In this document: positions 17,258-24,895 of the stretch, one piece after another
Numbering within the stretch: the first letter of the stretch is position 1
Layout of the letters: each line of letters begins with the position of its first letter
NCBI GenBank assembly: GCA_017308135.1
Contig: JAFKFM010000006.1
Coordinates: 313,724-377,723 of the forward strand
Direction of reading: 5' to 3'
Origin: Alphaproteobacteria bacterium
Lineage (GTDB): Bacteria > Pseudomonadota > Alphaproteobacteria > CACIAM-22H2
Length of the DNA: 64,000 nt
Notes under the pieces: generated by a model
Seen by the model: the letters and a program-made list of their open reading frames with translations, nothing else
Told to the model about the DNA's origin: nothing
Databases searched by the model: none
Position numbers and translations under genes: made by a program

Positions 17258-17636
17258 TTCTCGATTTCCAATTTGTCGGTTCCAACTTCGCGATGTTTTT
17301 CGCCGGTGCGGACGATCCAGCCGACGCGCTTGGCGTGTGCCACGACTTCGTTCGCGTCGTTTGGCGAAAAGGCCAGCGGCTTTTCGACCAGCACATGCTT
17401 GCCGGCATCCAACGCGGCGCGCGCCAGTGCGGCACGCGGGCCGGCAGGTGTCGCGAGGATCACGCCGTCGATCGATTTGCCGGCGAGGATCGCCTGCCAG
17501 CCCGGCGCCTTGGCGCCGGTGTCGGCCGCGAAACGCGCGGCGAGATCGGCATTGGCGTCGTGCACGGCGGCGCGTGCGCCGTGCGGACGTTATTCTTGCC
17601 CGAATTTCCTCGGCCGAGCATGGCGATCTTGGGCCG
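17254..17636 (-). pseudogene. Broken wlbA-like NAD-dependent sugar dehydrogenase (Gfo/Idh/MocA)
   Basis: Reading from about 17636 the sequence gives P-K-I-A-M-L-G-R-G-N-S-G-K-N, the Rossmann start of WlbA-type dehydrogenases. The matching continuation (A-A-V-H-D-A-N-A-D-L-A-A-R-F, then G-K-H-V-L-V-E-K-P-L-A-F) is in another frame: the ATG at 17621 and the GTG at 17565 are 56 nt apart, so a frameshift with loss of a few codons lies near 17570-17580. The protein then stops near residue 120 of an expected 320 or more. Stop and next ATG overlap (ATGA at 17254-17257), keeping coupling to the aminotransferase. Confidence 0.82.
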
Positions 17637-17702
17637 GGTGCCGGGGTTTTTTCCATGCTACCGCAATCCGGGTGAAGCGGGGTTCCGCCACCCCAGTGGC
17701 AA

Positions 17703-17724
17703 GGCGCTTCAACCGCGAAGCGCC
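17703..17724 (-). terminator. Hairpin downstream of the NusG-like gene
   Basis: Perfect 8-bp stem GGCGCTTC / GAAGCGCC with a 6-nt loop, beginning 17 bp after the NusG-like stop on the minus strand. A second short hairpin (GGGGT / ACCCC) follows directly. Neither has a T-tract, so this may be a Rho-linked pause or attenuator rather than an intrinsic terminator. Confidence 0.35.
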
Positions 17725-17740
17725 GGATTGTGACGGCCGA

Positions 17741-18241
17741 TCAAGCCGCCGCGATCGCGCGCGCAGGCAATTGCGCCCGCACTTCCCGACCCAGAAGATC
17801 GAGCAGAACGACGACACGGTCCGCCTCGCCGAGCGCTTGGAATTTTCCGACCAGATCGGCGAATGGGCCCGCCAGCACGCGCACCGCATCGCCCGCGCGC
17901 AAGCCCGTCAAAGGATCGGATTCGTCGTGCAGATGGGCGGCCGTTTCGTTCTGCAAGGCTTCGACGATGCCTTCGGGCATCGGCGTGGGGCTGTCGCCGT
18001 TTCGCAAAAGATCGGTCACGCCGAACGTGCCCAAGATCGAACGCCACGGTTCGGTCATCATATCGAGCGCGACGAACATGTAGCGGGGGAACAGCGGCCG
18101 TTCGACGATCTCCACCTTGCGCGCATGCGCACGTCTGCGCTTATGGCGCGGCAAGAACGTCTCGAAACCTTGGCGGCGCAAATTGTCGGACGCGCGGGTT
18201 TCGTCGTTCGGGCGCGTATGGACGACATACCAGCGTTTCAT
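17741..18241 (-). CDS. NusG-like / RfaH-type transcription antiterminator
   Basis: A 166-residue specialised NusG paralogue. The NGN domain is plain: M-K-R-W-Y-V-V-H-T-R-P-N, G-F-E-T-F-L-P-R-H, and P-L-F-P-R-Y-M-F-V-A-L-D. A weak KOW-type segment follows (G-D-A-V-R-V-L-A-G-P-F-A-D-L-V-G-K). Such factors (RfaH, LoaP, UpxY) keep RNA polymerase running through long polysaccharide operons. The start overlaps the regulator's stop by 4 bp; downstream are more than 5 kb of glycan genes on the same strand, which fits an operon-proximal antiterminator. A recruitment (ops-like) element was not identified by eye. Confidence 0.85.
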   Translation of the reverse strand: MKRWYVVHTRPNDETRASDNLRRQGFETFLPRHKRRRAHARKVEIVERPLFPRYMFVALDMMTEPWRSILGTFGVTDLLRNGDSPTPMPEGIVEALQNETAAHLHDESDPLTGLRAGDAVRVLAGPFADLVGKFQALGEADRVVVLLDLLGREVRAQLPARAIAAA

Positions 18242-18912
18242 CCAACGGCCTCCACTTTTTGCTGTCGCGCGCGGCGCAGATTGAGGCGCAGCAGACTCGG
18301 CGCCAGAACGCGGCCGCGATCGATGTTGAGTGTGGGTGCGGCTTTCTGCGCAGCTTCATAGATGGCGAGCGGATCGCGCAGATCGCAGACCAACAGCGCA
18401 TCGACTGCGCCGGGAATGGCGTCGAACCCGGCCACCGCCGGCAGACCAAGATACTGGGGCAGCTTATGGGCGGGATCGATGACGCACACGACCTCGACGC
18501 TCGATTCGCGCGCCGAGAGCAGCGCCGCCTCGGTCAATTCCGACACGCCGATTAGCGCCACGCGGGTGGCGCCGCGCGCGGCGAGGCCGTTCATGATGTC
18601 GCTGAACTGGCGTCGCGCATCGCGGAACAGGTCGAACGAGACCCGCAAATACTCGACCGTCAGCCGGCCTTTTTCGGCCATACCCTGGGGCGTCAGGTAA
18701 TAGGCGTAGCGGTTGAGCGGCGCATTCGCGATCTTAATCAAGCCTTTACGAACGCAGCGCTTGAGCACCGCGTTCGCGAGGCCCAACGCGATACCAAGAT
18801 CGCTCGACAGGCCGCGCTGCGTGACGGCTGAATCCTGTTCGACAGCCGACAGCACGCCCAAAACCAGGGCGGCTTCGTCGCGGGTCGGTTTGGTGGCCGG
18901 GGTATCCGTCAT
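18238..18912 (-). CDS. wHTH transcriptional regulator with C-terminal Rossmann-like domain (EPS-associated MarR type)
   Basis: A 224-residue protein. Residues about 14-105 form a winged helix like the EPS-associated MarR-type regulators (V-T-Q-R-G-L-S-S-D-L-G-I-A-L-G-L-A-N, then Y-Y-L-T-P-Q-G-M-A-E-K-G-R-L-T). Those proteins normally end after about 110 residues; this one adds a Rossmann-like half starting R-V-A-L-I-G-V-S-E-L-T-E and containing V-V-C-V-I-D-P, resembling nucleotide- or metabolite-sensing domains. It is divergent from asnB, with two operator dyads in the shared promoter, so autoregulation is likely. Direction of control (repressor or activator) is inferred only. Confidence 0.82.
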   Translation of the reverse strand: MTDTPATKPTRDEAALVLGVLSAVEQDSAVTQRGLSSDLGIALGLANAVLKRCVRKGLIKIANAPLNRYAYYLTPQGMAEKGRLTVEYLRVSFDLFRDARRQFSDIMNGLAARGATRVALIGVSELTEAALLSARESSVEVVCVIDPAHKLPQYLGLPAVAGFDAIPGAVDALLVCDLRDPLAIYEAAQKAAPTLNIDRGRVLAPSLLRLNLRRARQQKVEAVG

Positions 18913-18965
18913 CGGTCCCTGAAAGTTCGCCCGGAGGCGAAATCATTTGCCATCCGATGGCCCCA

Positions 18966-18995
18966 TCTATACCTTGTTCACGAGATGAACGTCAA
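18966..18995 (-). promoter_or_regulatory. Predicted promoter of the regulator operon
   Basis: Minus-strand -35 TTGACG (18990-18995), 18-nt spacer filled by the first operator dyad, then -10 TATAGAT (18965-18971). About 55 bp upstream of the regulator start. The same -35/dyad/spacer order is found at 12000. Confidence 0.6.
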
Positions 18996-19014
18996 GTTTG
19001 TTCAAGGCATGAAC
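18976..19014. promoter_or_regulatory. Tandem operator dyads GTTCA-N5-TGAAC, copies 3 and 4 (regulator / asnB)
   Basis: Two dyads, 18976-18990 (spacer CGAGA) and 19000-19014 (spacer AGGCA), 24 bp apart centre to centre, so on roughly the same face of the helix. The first lies in the regulator promoter, the second just upstream of a possible asnB -10 (TTACGAT, 19016-19022). Arms are identical to the dyads at 3006 and 12000. Confidence 0.72.
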
Positions 19015-19016
19015 AT

Positions 19017-19033
19017 TACGATGAATCATCGTA
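19017..19033. repeat. 17-bp palindrome in the asnB leader
   Basis: Perfect 8-1-8 palindrome TACGATGA-A-TCATCGTA, 26 bp upstream of the asnB start and 2 bp after the last operator dyad. Could be a second operator or a leader hairpin that affects asnB translation. Confidence 0.5.
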
Positions 19034-19058
19034 TTAGCGGTCGTGCGAGGGTCAGTCT

Positions 19059-20996
19059 ATGTGCGGAATTGTGGGGCTTGTCGATCGCCGGGCGCAGCTT
19101 GGCGAAACGGCGCTGACCCACACCGTGCGCATGATGAACAATACGCTGCTGCATCGCGGACCCGATGGCGGCGAGGTATGGGTAGCGCCCGAATCCGGCG
19201 TGGGGTTTGGCCATCGCCGCTTGGCGATCGTCGATCTTTCGCCCACCGGCGTCCAGCCGATGGCGTCGGGCGACGGGCGTTTCGTCGTCACTTATAACGG
19301 CGAGATCTTCAATTACCTCGAGCTGCGCGCCGAACTGCTCGCGATGGGCGTCAAGTTCCGCGGCGAATCGGATACCGAAGTTCTGCTCGAAGGCTTCGTG
19401 CGTTGGGGCATCGCCGAAACGATCGCCAAGGCCGTGGGCATGTTCGCGATCGCGCTTTGGGACAAACGCGAGAAGTCGCTCTGGCTCATCCGCGACCGGC
19501 TGGGCGTGAAGCCGCTTTACTACGCGCATTACGGCCAGAGACTCATCTTCGGCTCCGAACTTAAAGCTTTGTGCGCCGTTTCCGATTGGCAGCCTGGCCT
19601 CGATCGCGACGCGCTGACCGGTTTCATGCGCCACGGCTACGTCGCCGGTCCGCGCACGATTTACAAAGAAGCGCGCAAGCTGATGCCCGGCCAAATGCTG
19701 GAATGGCACGACGGCCAAGAACCGAAGCTAAGCATCTATTGGGATGCGCGGGCCAAGGCGATCGAAGGCCGGGCGCAATGGGACAAGCATATCGATCCGC
19801 GCGAAGCGGTGGATCGGCTTGACGCGTTGCTGCGCGAGGCGATCCGCCAGCGCATGATCGCCGACGTGCCGCTGGGCGCGTTCCTGTCGGGCGGTATCGA
19901 TAGCTCGACCGTCGTCGCGTTGATGCAGCAGCAGAGTTCGCGGCCGGTGCGCAGCTTCTCGATCGGTTTCGCCGAAGACGGCTACGACGAGGCGGGCCAT
20001 GCGCGCGCGGTCGCCAAACATCTCGGCACCGATCACACCGAGCTCTACGTCGAGCCATCGCATGCGCTGGGCGTCGTGCCGAAACTCGCCGAATGGTACG
20101 ACGAGCCTTTCGCCGATTCCTCCCAGATACCGACCTATCTCGTGTCGGAAATGACGCGCAAGCACGTGACCGTCGCGCTGTCGGGCGACGGCGGCGATGA
20201 GAATTTCGCAGGCTATAGCCGCTACATCTATGCCGGCACGATCTGGAAACAGACCTCGCGCTTGCCCGGGCCGCTGCGCGCCTTGGGGGCGGCGATGCTG
20301 CGAAACGCGGGCGCGCCGCTCTTGGCCGCCGCATCGTTCCTGTTGCCCGGCCGTGTACGCGCCGTGCGACCTGCGGAAAAAGCCGCAAAGCTCGCGCAGG
20401 TCTTACGCCTCGATTCGATCGACAACGTCTATCGCCACTTGATCAGCCAGTGGCATGAGCCCGAAGCGATCGTGGCGGGCGGCACGGAGCCGCGCGGCCC
20501 GCTCTGGGACGAAACGCTCGCGCGCGACATGCCCGAGCCGGTGGCGCGCATGCAATTGCTCGACACGATGACCTATTTGCCCGAGGACATCCTTACCAAG
20601 GTCGATCGCGCGACGATGGCCGTGGCGCTGGAAGGACGCGAGCCGTTGCTCGACCATCGCGTGGTCGAATTCGCCTGGGCGCTGCCGATGGATCTGAAAC
20701 TCAAGGGCGGCGAAGGCAAATGGATCCTGCGCGAAGTGCTGGCGCGCTACATGCCGCGATCGCTGACCGACCGGCCGAAAATGGGCTTCGGCGTGCCGAT
20801 CGATTCCTGGCTGCGCGGCCCGTTGCGCGACTGGGCCGAAGACCTGCTCGACGAGAAAGCCATGAAGGCCGACGGCTTACTCGACCCAGCCCCCATCCGC
20901 GAAGCCTGGAACACCCATATTTCCGGCACGGCGAACATGCATTATCCTATCTGGACGGTGCTGATGTTCCGCGCCTGGCAGCGGCGGTGGCTTTAA
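19059..20996 (+). CDS. asnB: Asparagine synthase-like glutamine amidotransferase
   Basis: A 645-residue class II amidotransferase/ATP-pyrophosphatase. The protein begins M-C-G-I-V-G with the catalytic Cys2, and the synthetase half has the P-loop S-G-G-I-D-S-S (in F-L-S-G-G-I-D-S-S-T-V). ATG 19059 is fixed by the need for Cys at position 2. Length suits the AsnB group found in polysaccharide clusters (WbpS-like), which amidate uronic acids rather than aspartate. It is transcribed away from the glycan regulator under the same operators, supporting a glycan role; true asparagine synthesis cannot be excluded. Confidence 0.85.
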   Translation: MCGIVGLVDRRAQLGETALTHTVRMMNNTLLHRGPDGGEVWVAPESGVGFGHRRLAIVDLSPTGVQPMASGDGRFVVTYNGEIFNYLELRAELLAMGVKFRGESDTEVLLEGFVRWGIAETIAKAVGMFAIALWDKREKSLWLIRDRLGVKPLYYAHYGQRLIFGSELKALCAVSDWQPGLDRDALTGFMRHGYVAGPRTIYKEARKLMPGQMLEWHDGQEPKLSIYWDARAKAIEGRAQWDKHIDPREAVDRLDALLREAIRQRMIADVPLGAFLSGGIDSSTVVALMQQQSSRPVRSFSIGFAEDGYDEAGHARAVAKHLGTDHTELYVEPSHALGVVPKLAEWYDEPFADSSQIPTYLVSEMTRKHVTVALSGDGGDENFAGYSRYIYAGTIWKQTSRLPGPLRALGAAMLRNAGAPLLAAASFLLPGRVRAVRPAEKAAKLAQVLRLDSIDNVYRHLISQWHEPEAIVAGGTEPRGPLWDETLARDMPEPVARMQLLDTMTYLPEDILTKVDRATMAVALEGREPLLDHRVVEFAWALPMDLKLKGGEGKWILREVLARYMPRSLTDRPKMGFGVPIDSWLRGPLRDWAEDLLDEKAMKADGLLDPAPIREAWNTHISGTANMHYPIWTVLMFRAWQRRWL

Positions 20997-21011
20997 ATCA
21001 GTCCGCGTAAT

Positions 21012-22130
21012 TTACACTTCGCTTGGTGTGAACCTACGATAAAACGCCGCGTACGCCGCCGCGCAGGCATCGAGCGAGAATTCGGCTTCGATTCGCGCGC
21101 GGCCCGCATCGCCCATCGCGGCGCGTAAAGGCGCATCGGCGATCAGGCGCGCGAGCGCTTCGGCCAACGCGGCAGGACCGCGCGGCTTGACGATCAGGCC
21201 GGTCTTGCCATCCGCGATCGCTTCGGGAATCCCGCCCGCTTGTGTGCCGATCACCGCGCGGCGCGACGCCATCGCTTCCAGCACCGCGTTGGGGAAGCCT
21301 TCTTCGTGGCTCGCCAGCACGGCCAGATCGGCGGCGGCGAGCAGATCGGGCACGTCGTTGCGCGCGCCCAATAGCTTCACGCGATCGCCGATCCCCGCCG
21401 CGTGCGCTTGTGCCGTGAGTTTGGCGCCGATCCCGTCGTCACGGCCCGCACACCAGAGTTCCCACGCGGGTTCGCGCGGCACTTGCGCCAGCGCGTCGAT
21501 CAGATCGGCATGGCCCTTATAGGGAATAAGATTCGCCACGCACGCGATCACAACGTTGTCCGTTGGGCGCGGCACTGGCTTGGGGGTCGCGAAGCGCGCG
21601 AGATCGATCCCGTTGCGGATGAGATGTACGCGATCGCGCGCAGCACCTTCGTCGATCAATTGCGCGGTCACCGCCGCACTATTGCCGAGCAACGCATCCA
21701 TGCGCTTGTGCAAGACGCGCTCGAGCTTGGCGAGCAACGGATGTTTCGTTTGGTAATCGTTCAGCGAGCGGCGCGACATCACGCGCTTGGCGTTCGACGT
21801 CAGCAACGCGATCGGCGCGCCGACCAGATAGGATTCGGGCAGGAAGAAATGCACGACATCCGGGCGCCACTCGCGCATGAAGCGCGCAAGCGACAACCCG
21901 GCGCGCAACGCCCGCAAGCCGCGCCCGACGAATCCGCCGGCTTTGGCGCCGGCTTCGCTGCCCGGCGGCGCCACCACGCGCACCCCCGCGGCTTCCAACG
22001 GTGACGCCAACGCCCCGCGCCCGGTCAGCGTATGAACGGCGATCTCGAACCCGTCGGCCACAAGGCGCGGCAAGACTTGGGCGAGATGGGTTTCCGCCCC
22101 GCCCACATCCAGCGCGCCGATGACGATCAA
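21012..22130 (-). CDS. GT4-family glycosyltransferase
   Basis: About 372 residues with a clear GT4 signature: G-A-L-D-V-G-G-A-E-T-H-L near the N-terminus, I-R-N-G-I-D-L-A-R-F, then S-H-E-E-G-F-P-N-A-V-L-E-A-M-A-S (E-x7-E donor site). The homology begins at V-L-I-V-I-G but no ATG is nearby; TTG at 22128-22130 follows a purine-rich GGGAAGGGG on the minus strand and is my best guess. The open frame continues into the divergent gene, so a start further up is unlikely. Convergent with asnB, 15 bp between stops. Confidence 0.82.
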   Translation of the reverse strand: MIVIGALDVGGAETHLAQVLPRLVADGFEIAVHTLTGRGALASPLEAAGVRVVAPPGSEAGAKAGGFVGRGLRALRAGLSLARFMREWRPDVVHFFLPESYLVGAPIALLTSNAKRVMSRRSLNDYQTKHPLLAKLERVLHKRMDALLGNSAAVTAQLIDEGAARDRVHLIRNGIDLARFATPKPVPRPTDNVVIACVANLIPYKGHADLIDALAQVPREPAWELWCAGRDDGIGAKLTAQAHAAGIGDRVKLLGARNDVPDLLAAADLAVLASHEEGFPNAVLEAMASRRAVIGTQAGGIPEAIADGKTGLIVKPRGPAALAEALARLIADAPLRAAMGDAGRARIEAEFSLDACAAAYAAFYRRFTPSEV

Positions 22131-22193
22131 TACGCGGATGACCCACCCCTTCCCTCGCCAAGACCGATATTCGGGGGTATATCGGGATTCGCG

Positions 22194-23330
22194 ATGAAAA
22201 TCTGCCAACTCTGCGCCGTCGACTTCACGCTGCATCATTTCCTGATGCCGTTGATGCGCGCCCAGCGTGCGGCGGGCCACGAAGTCGTCGGGGCTTGCGC
22301 GCGCGGGAAACTGACCCCGAAGATCGAGGCGGAAGGCTTCCGCGTGATCGACGTGCCGATCCAGCGTTCGTCCAATCCGGTAGCACTGCTGCGCGCTTAT
22401 CGCGCCTTGAAAGCGATCTTCGCCGCCGAGCGTTTCGACATGGTGCATGTCCACACGCCGGTCGCGGCCCTGGCCGGGCGGCCCGCCGCCAAAGCGGCGG
22501 GCGTTGGGCGCGTCGTCTACACCGCGCACGGGTTCTATTTCCACGAACACATGCCCGCGCCGAAGCGCGCGCTGCACGTGACGCTGGAATGGTTCGGCGG
22601 GCGCTTCACCGATGTGATGTTCACGCAAGCCGAAGAAGATGCTGCCACCGCGCGCCGTTTGGGCTTGTGCAAGGGTGGGGTGATCGAAGCGATCGGCAAC
22701 GGCTCCGATCCTGCCAAATTCCGCCCCGCCTTGCCGGGCGAGGACACGCGCACGCGATTGCGCGCCGCACTCGGTACGCCAAACGACACGCCGGTGATCG
22801 CGATGATCGGCCGTTTGGTCGCCGAGAAGGGCTATCCCGAATTGTTCCGGGCGATGAAGATCGCGACCAATGCCGAGCTATGGGTCGTCGGCGAGCGCTT
22901 GGCGTCGGATCACGCCCAATCGATCGACGCCGATATCAAGGCCGTCGAAGCCGATCCCGATCTGTCGAAGCGCATCCGCTTCTTGGGCTATCGCGCCGAT
23001 GTGCCCGAGATTTTGCGCGCGGTCGATGCGTTCACCTTGCCGTCGCATCGCGAAGGCATGCCGCGTTCGATCGTCGAGGCGATGCTGTCCGGCCTGCCGG
23101 TGATCGCCACCGATATTCGCGGCAGTCGCGAGGAAGTGATCGACGGCGAGACCGGCTTGCTCGTGCCGTTGCGCGACGAAACGGCGTTGGGCGAAGCGTT
23201 GAAGAAGATCGCGGGCGACCCTCAATTGCGCAAACGGATGGGCGAAGCCGGGCTTGCCCGCGCCCGCACGCTTTACGACGAAGCGAAAGTGGTCGAGAAG
23301 CAAATGCGCTTGCTGGGGCTCGCACCATGA
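22194..23330 (+). CDS. GT4-family glycosyltransferase (capsular type)
   Basis: A 378-residue GT-B enzyme starting M-K-I-C-Q-L-C-A-V-D-F-T. It has the V-H-V-H-T-P-V-A-A and Y-T-A-H-G-F-Y-F-H-E signature of UndPP-glycan glycosyltransferases related to WbpH/TuaC-type proteins, I-G-R-L-V-A-E-K-G-Y, and the donor site S-H-R-E-G-M-P-R-S-I-V-E-A-M-L-S-G. Its stop overlaps the next ATG by 4 bp (ATGA at 23327-23330). ATG 22194 is chosen over the longer frame because it starts the conserved domain just after the divergent promoter gap. Confidence 0.88.
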   Translation: MKICQLCAVDFTLHHFLMPLMRAQRAAGHEVVGACARGKLTPKIEAEGFRVIDVPIQRSSNPVALLRAYRALKAIFAAERFDMVHVHTPVAALAGRPAAKAAGVGRVVYTAHGFYFHEHMPAPKRALHVTLEWFGGRFTDVMFTQAEEDAATARRLGLCKGGVIEAIGNGSDPAKFRPALPGEDTRTRLRAALGTPNDTPVIAMIGRLVAEKGYPELFRAMKIATNAELWVVGERLASDHAQSIDADIKAVEADPDLSKRIRFLGYRADVPEILRAVDAFTLPSHREGMPRSIVEAMLSGLPVIATDIRGSREEVIDGETGLLVPLRDETALGEALKKIAGDPQLRKRMGEAGLARARTLYDEAKVVEKQMRLLGLAP

Positions 23331-24193
23331 AGATCGCGGTCGTCGGCGCCACGGGCATGACCGGGCGGCGCGTCGTCGCGGCGTTGCATGCGCGCGGTCA
23401 CGAGGTGATCGCGACGGGCCGCAATCCCGCCAAGCTCGCCGAATTGGGCGACGGCATCGAATGGCGCATCGGCGATTTCGACCGGCCCGAGACCTTGCCC
23501 AAAGCGGTCGCGAATGTGGATGCGGTCGCCTATGTGGCACACGCCAAGCACACGAAACTGGTGATCGACGCGATGGCGCCAGGCGCCAGACTGGTCGTCA
23601 CCGGATCGACGCGCGTGTTTTCGCGCCTCGACGATCCGGCGGCCGATGCGGTGCGCGACGGGTTGGCCGCGTTCAAAGCCACCGGCCGGCCGGGGCAAGT
23701 ATTGCTGCCCGCGATGATCTATGGCGACAAGGCGGATCGCAATGTCGGGCGCATCCTGCGCTTCCTGGCGCGTTTCCCGAAATTCGTGCCGATCCCCGTG
23801 CCGTTGCCCGATGGCGGCAAGCATACGGTCCAGCCCGTTCATATCGACGATGTCGTCGCTTGCGTCGTCGCGGCATTGGAACGGACCGATTTGAACGACG
23901 AACCGATCGTGTTGGCCGGGCCAATGCCAATCCCTTACGCGCAAATGGTGCGCGAGAGTGCGGCCGCGTTGAAACGCTGGATCGTGATCGTGCCGGTCCC
24001 CGTCGCGACGCTGGCGGCGGTAGCGCGTTTCGTCGCGCGCATCGGCATCAAGCTGCCGTTCGATGCGACGGAATTGACCCGCGCGGCCGAAGACAAAATC
24101 TTCGACGTGGCGCCGATGCGCGACAAGCTTGGCGTCGTACCGCGCCCCTTCGCCGAGGGCGTGGCCGACAAAGTCCGGCGCGGCGACTTTTAG
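23327..24193 (+). CDS. NAD(P)-binding Rossmann oxidoreductase/epimerase-like protein
   Basis: A 288-residue atypical short-chain dehydrogenase. The dinucleotide motif is G-A-T-G-M-T-G-R-R at residues 7-15, and the protein shows a later P-A-M-I-Y-G stretch and T-V-Q-P-V-H-I-D-D-V-V, as in NmrA/NDUFA9-type and extended SDR epimerases. The classical Y-x-x-x-K dyad is not evident, so a regulatory, quinone-linked or reductase role is as likely as epimerase activity. Coupled to the preceding glycosyltransferase by a 4-bp overlap; convergent with the next gene with no bases between. Confidence 0.75.
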   Translation: MKIAVVGATGMTGRRVVAALHARGHEVIATGRNPAKLAELGDGIEWRIGDFDRPETLPKAVANVDAVAYVAHAKHTKLVIDAMAPGARLVVTGSTRVFSRLDDPAADAVRDGLAAFKATGRPGQVLLPAMIYGDKADRNVGRILRFLARFPKFVPIPVPLPDGGKHTVQPVHIDDVVACVVAALERTDLNDEPIVLAGPMPIPYAQMVRESAAALKRWIVIVPVPVATLAAVARFVARIGIKLPFDATELTRAAEDKIFDVAPMRDKLGVVPRPFAEGVADKVRRGDF

Positions 24194-24895
24194 TTATTCG
24201 CCGCCGGCCACGGTCAGCACCGTGCCGGTCGTGTAGCTGCTCATCGGGCCCGCCAAGAACACGATCGCGGCGGCAATTTCCTCGGCCGTCGCGGCGCGCC
24301 CCACCGGCACGCGCGCCGCCCGCACGGCGAAGGCGCTGCGGTCCGGGTCGTCCGCCCAGCGATTGAGATCGGTATCGACGAAACCGGGGCGCACCGCATT
24401 GACGCGAATGCCGAGTGGCGCGCCGAGCTTGGCGAAGTTGCGCGTCGCCTGTTCCAAGCCCGCCTTGGCGACGGCGTAATCCGCCAAGCGCGGCGACGCG
24501 GCATGGGCGGTCACATAGCTCGAAACGTTGACGATCGAGCCCGTCTTCGCCGCCGCCATCGCGGGCCAAGCGGCCCGGATCAAAGCGATCGGCGATTCGA
24601 GATTGAGCGCCATCGTCTTGGCGGTGCTGTCGGGCGCGAAGACACCGCCCGCGTTGTTGATCAGCACATCGATGCCGCCGGCCCAATCGAGGAAACGCGC
24701 CATCAAAACGCCTGGACCTTGCGCCAGATCGGCTTGGAACAGATCTGCATCGCCGCATTCGGCCGCAAGGCGCCGCGCGGCCGCTTCATCCGATGCGTAA
24801 TGGATGCCGATTTTGGCACCCTGCTTTGCGAACGCACGCGCGGTCGCGGCACCAATACCGCGTGAGGCGCCGGTGATGAGGATGCGCGCGGTCAT
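24194..24895 (-). CDS. Short-chain dehydrogenase/reductase (FabG-like)
   Basis: A 233-residue classical SDR. It has the cofactor motif G-A-S-R-G-I-G-A-A (residues 9-17), N-N-A-G-G, a serine strand I-V-N-V-S-S-Y and the catalytic D-Y-A-V-A-K (Y-x-x-x-K). The arginine in the first motif favours NADPH. Length is normal. It overlaps the stop of the upstream GT2 gene by 4 bp (ATGA), so it is part of the operon FkbM, GT2, SDR. In this context it may reduce a keto-sugar; a fatty-acid role is possible but less favoured. Confidence 0.82.
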   Translation of the reverse strand: MTARILITGASRGIGAATARAFAKQGAKIGIHYASDEAAARRLAAECGDADLFQADLAQGPGVLMARFLDWAGGIDVLINNAGGVFAPDSTAKTMALNLESPIALIRAAWPAMAAAKTGSIVNVSSYVTAHAASPRLADYAVAKAGLEQATRNFAKLGAPLGIRVNAVRPGFVDTDLNRWADDPDRSAFAVRAARVPVGRAATAEEIAAAIVFLAGPMSSYTTGTVLTVAGGE

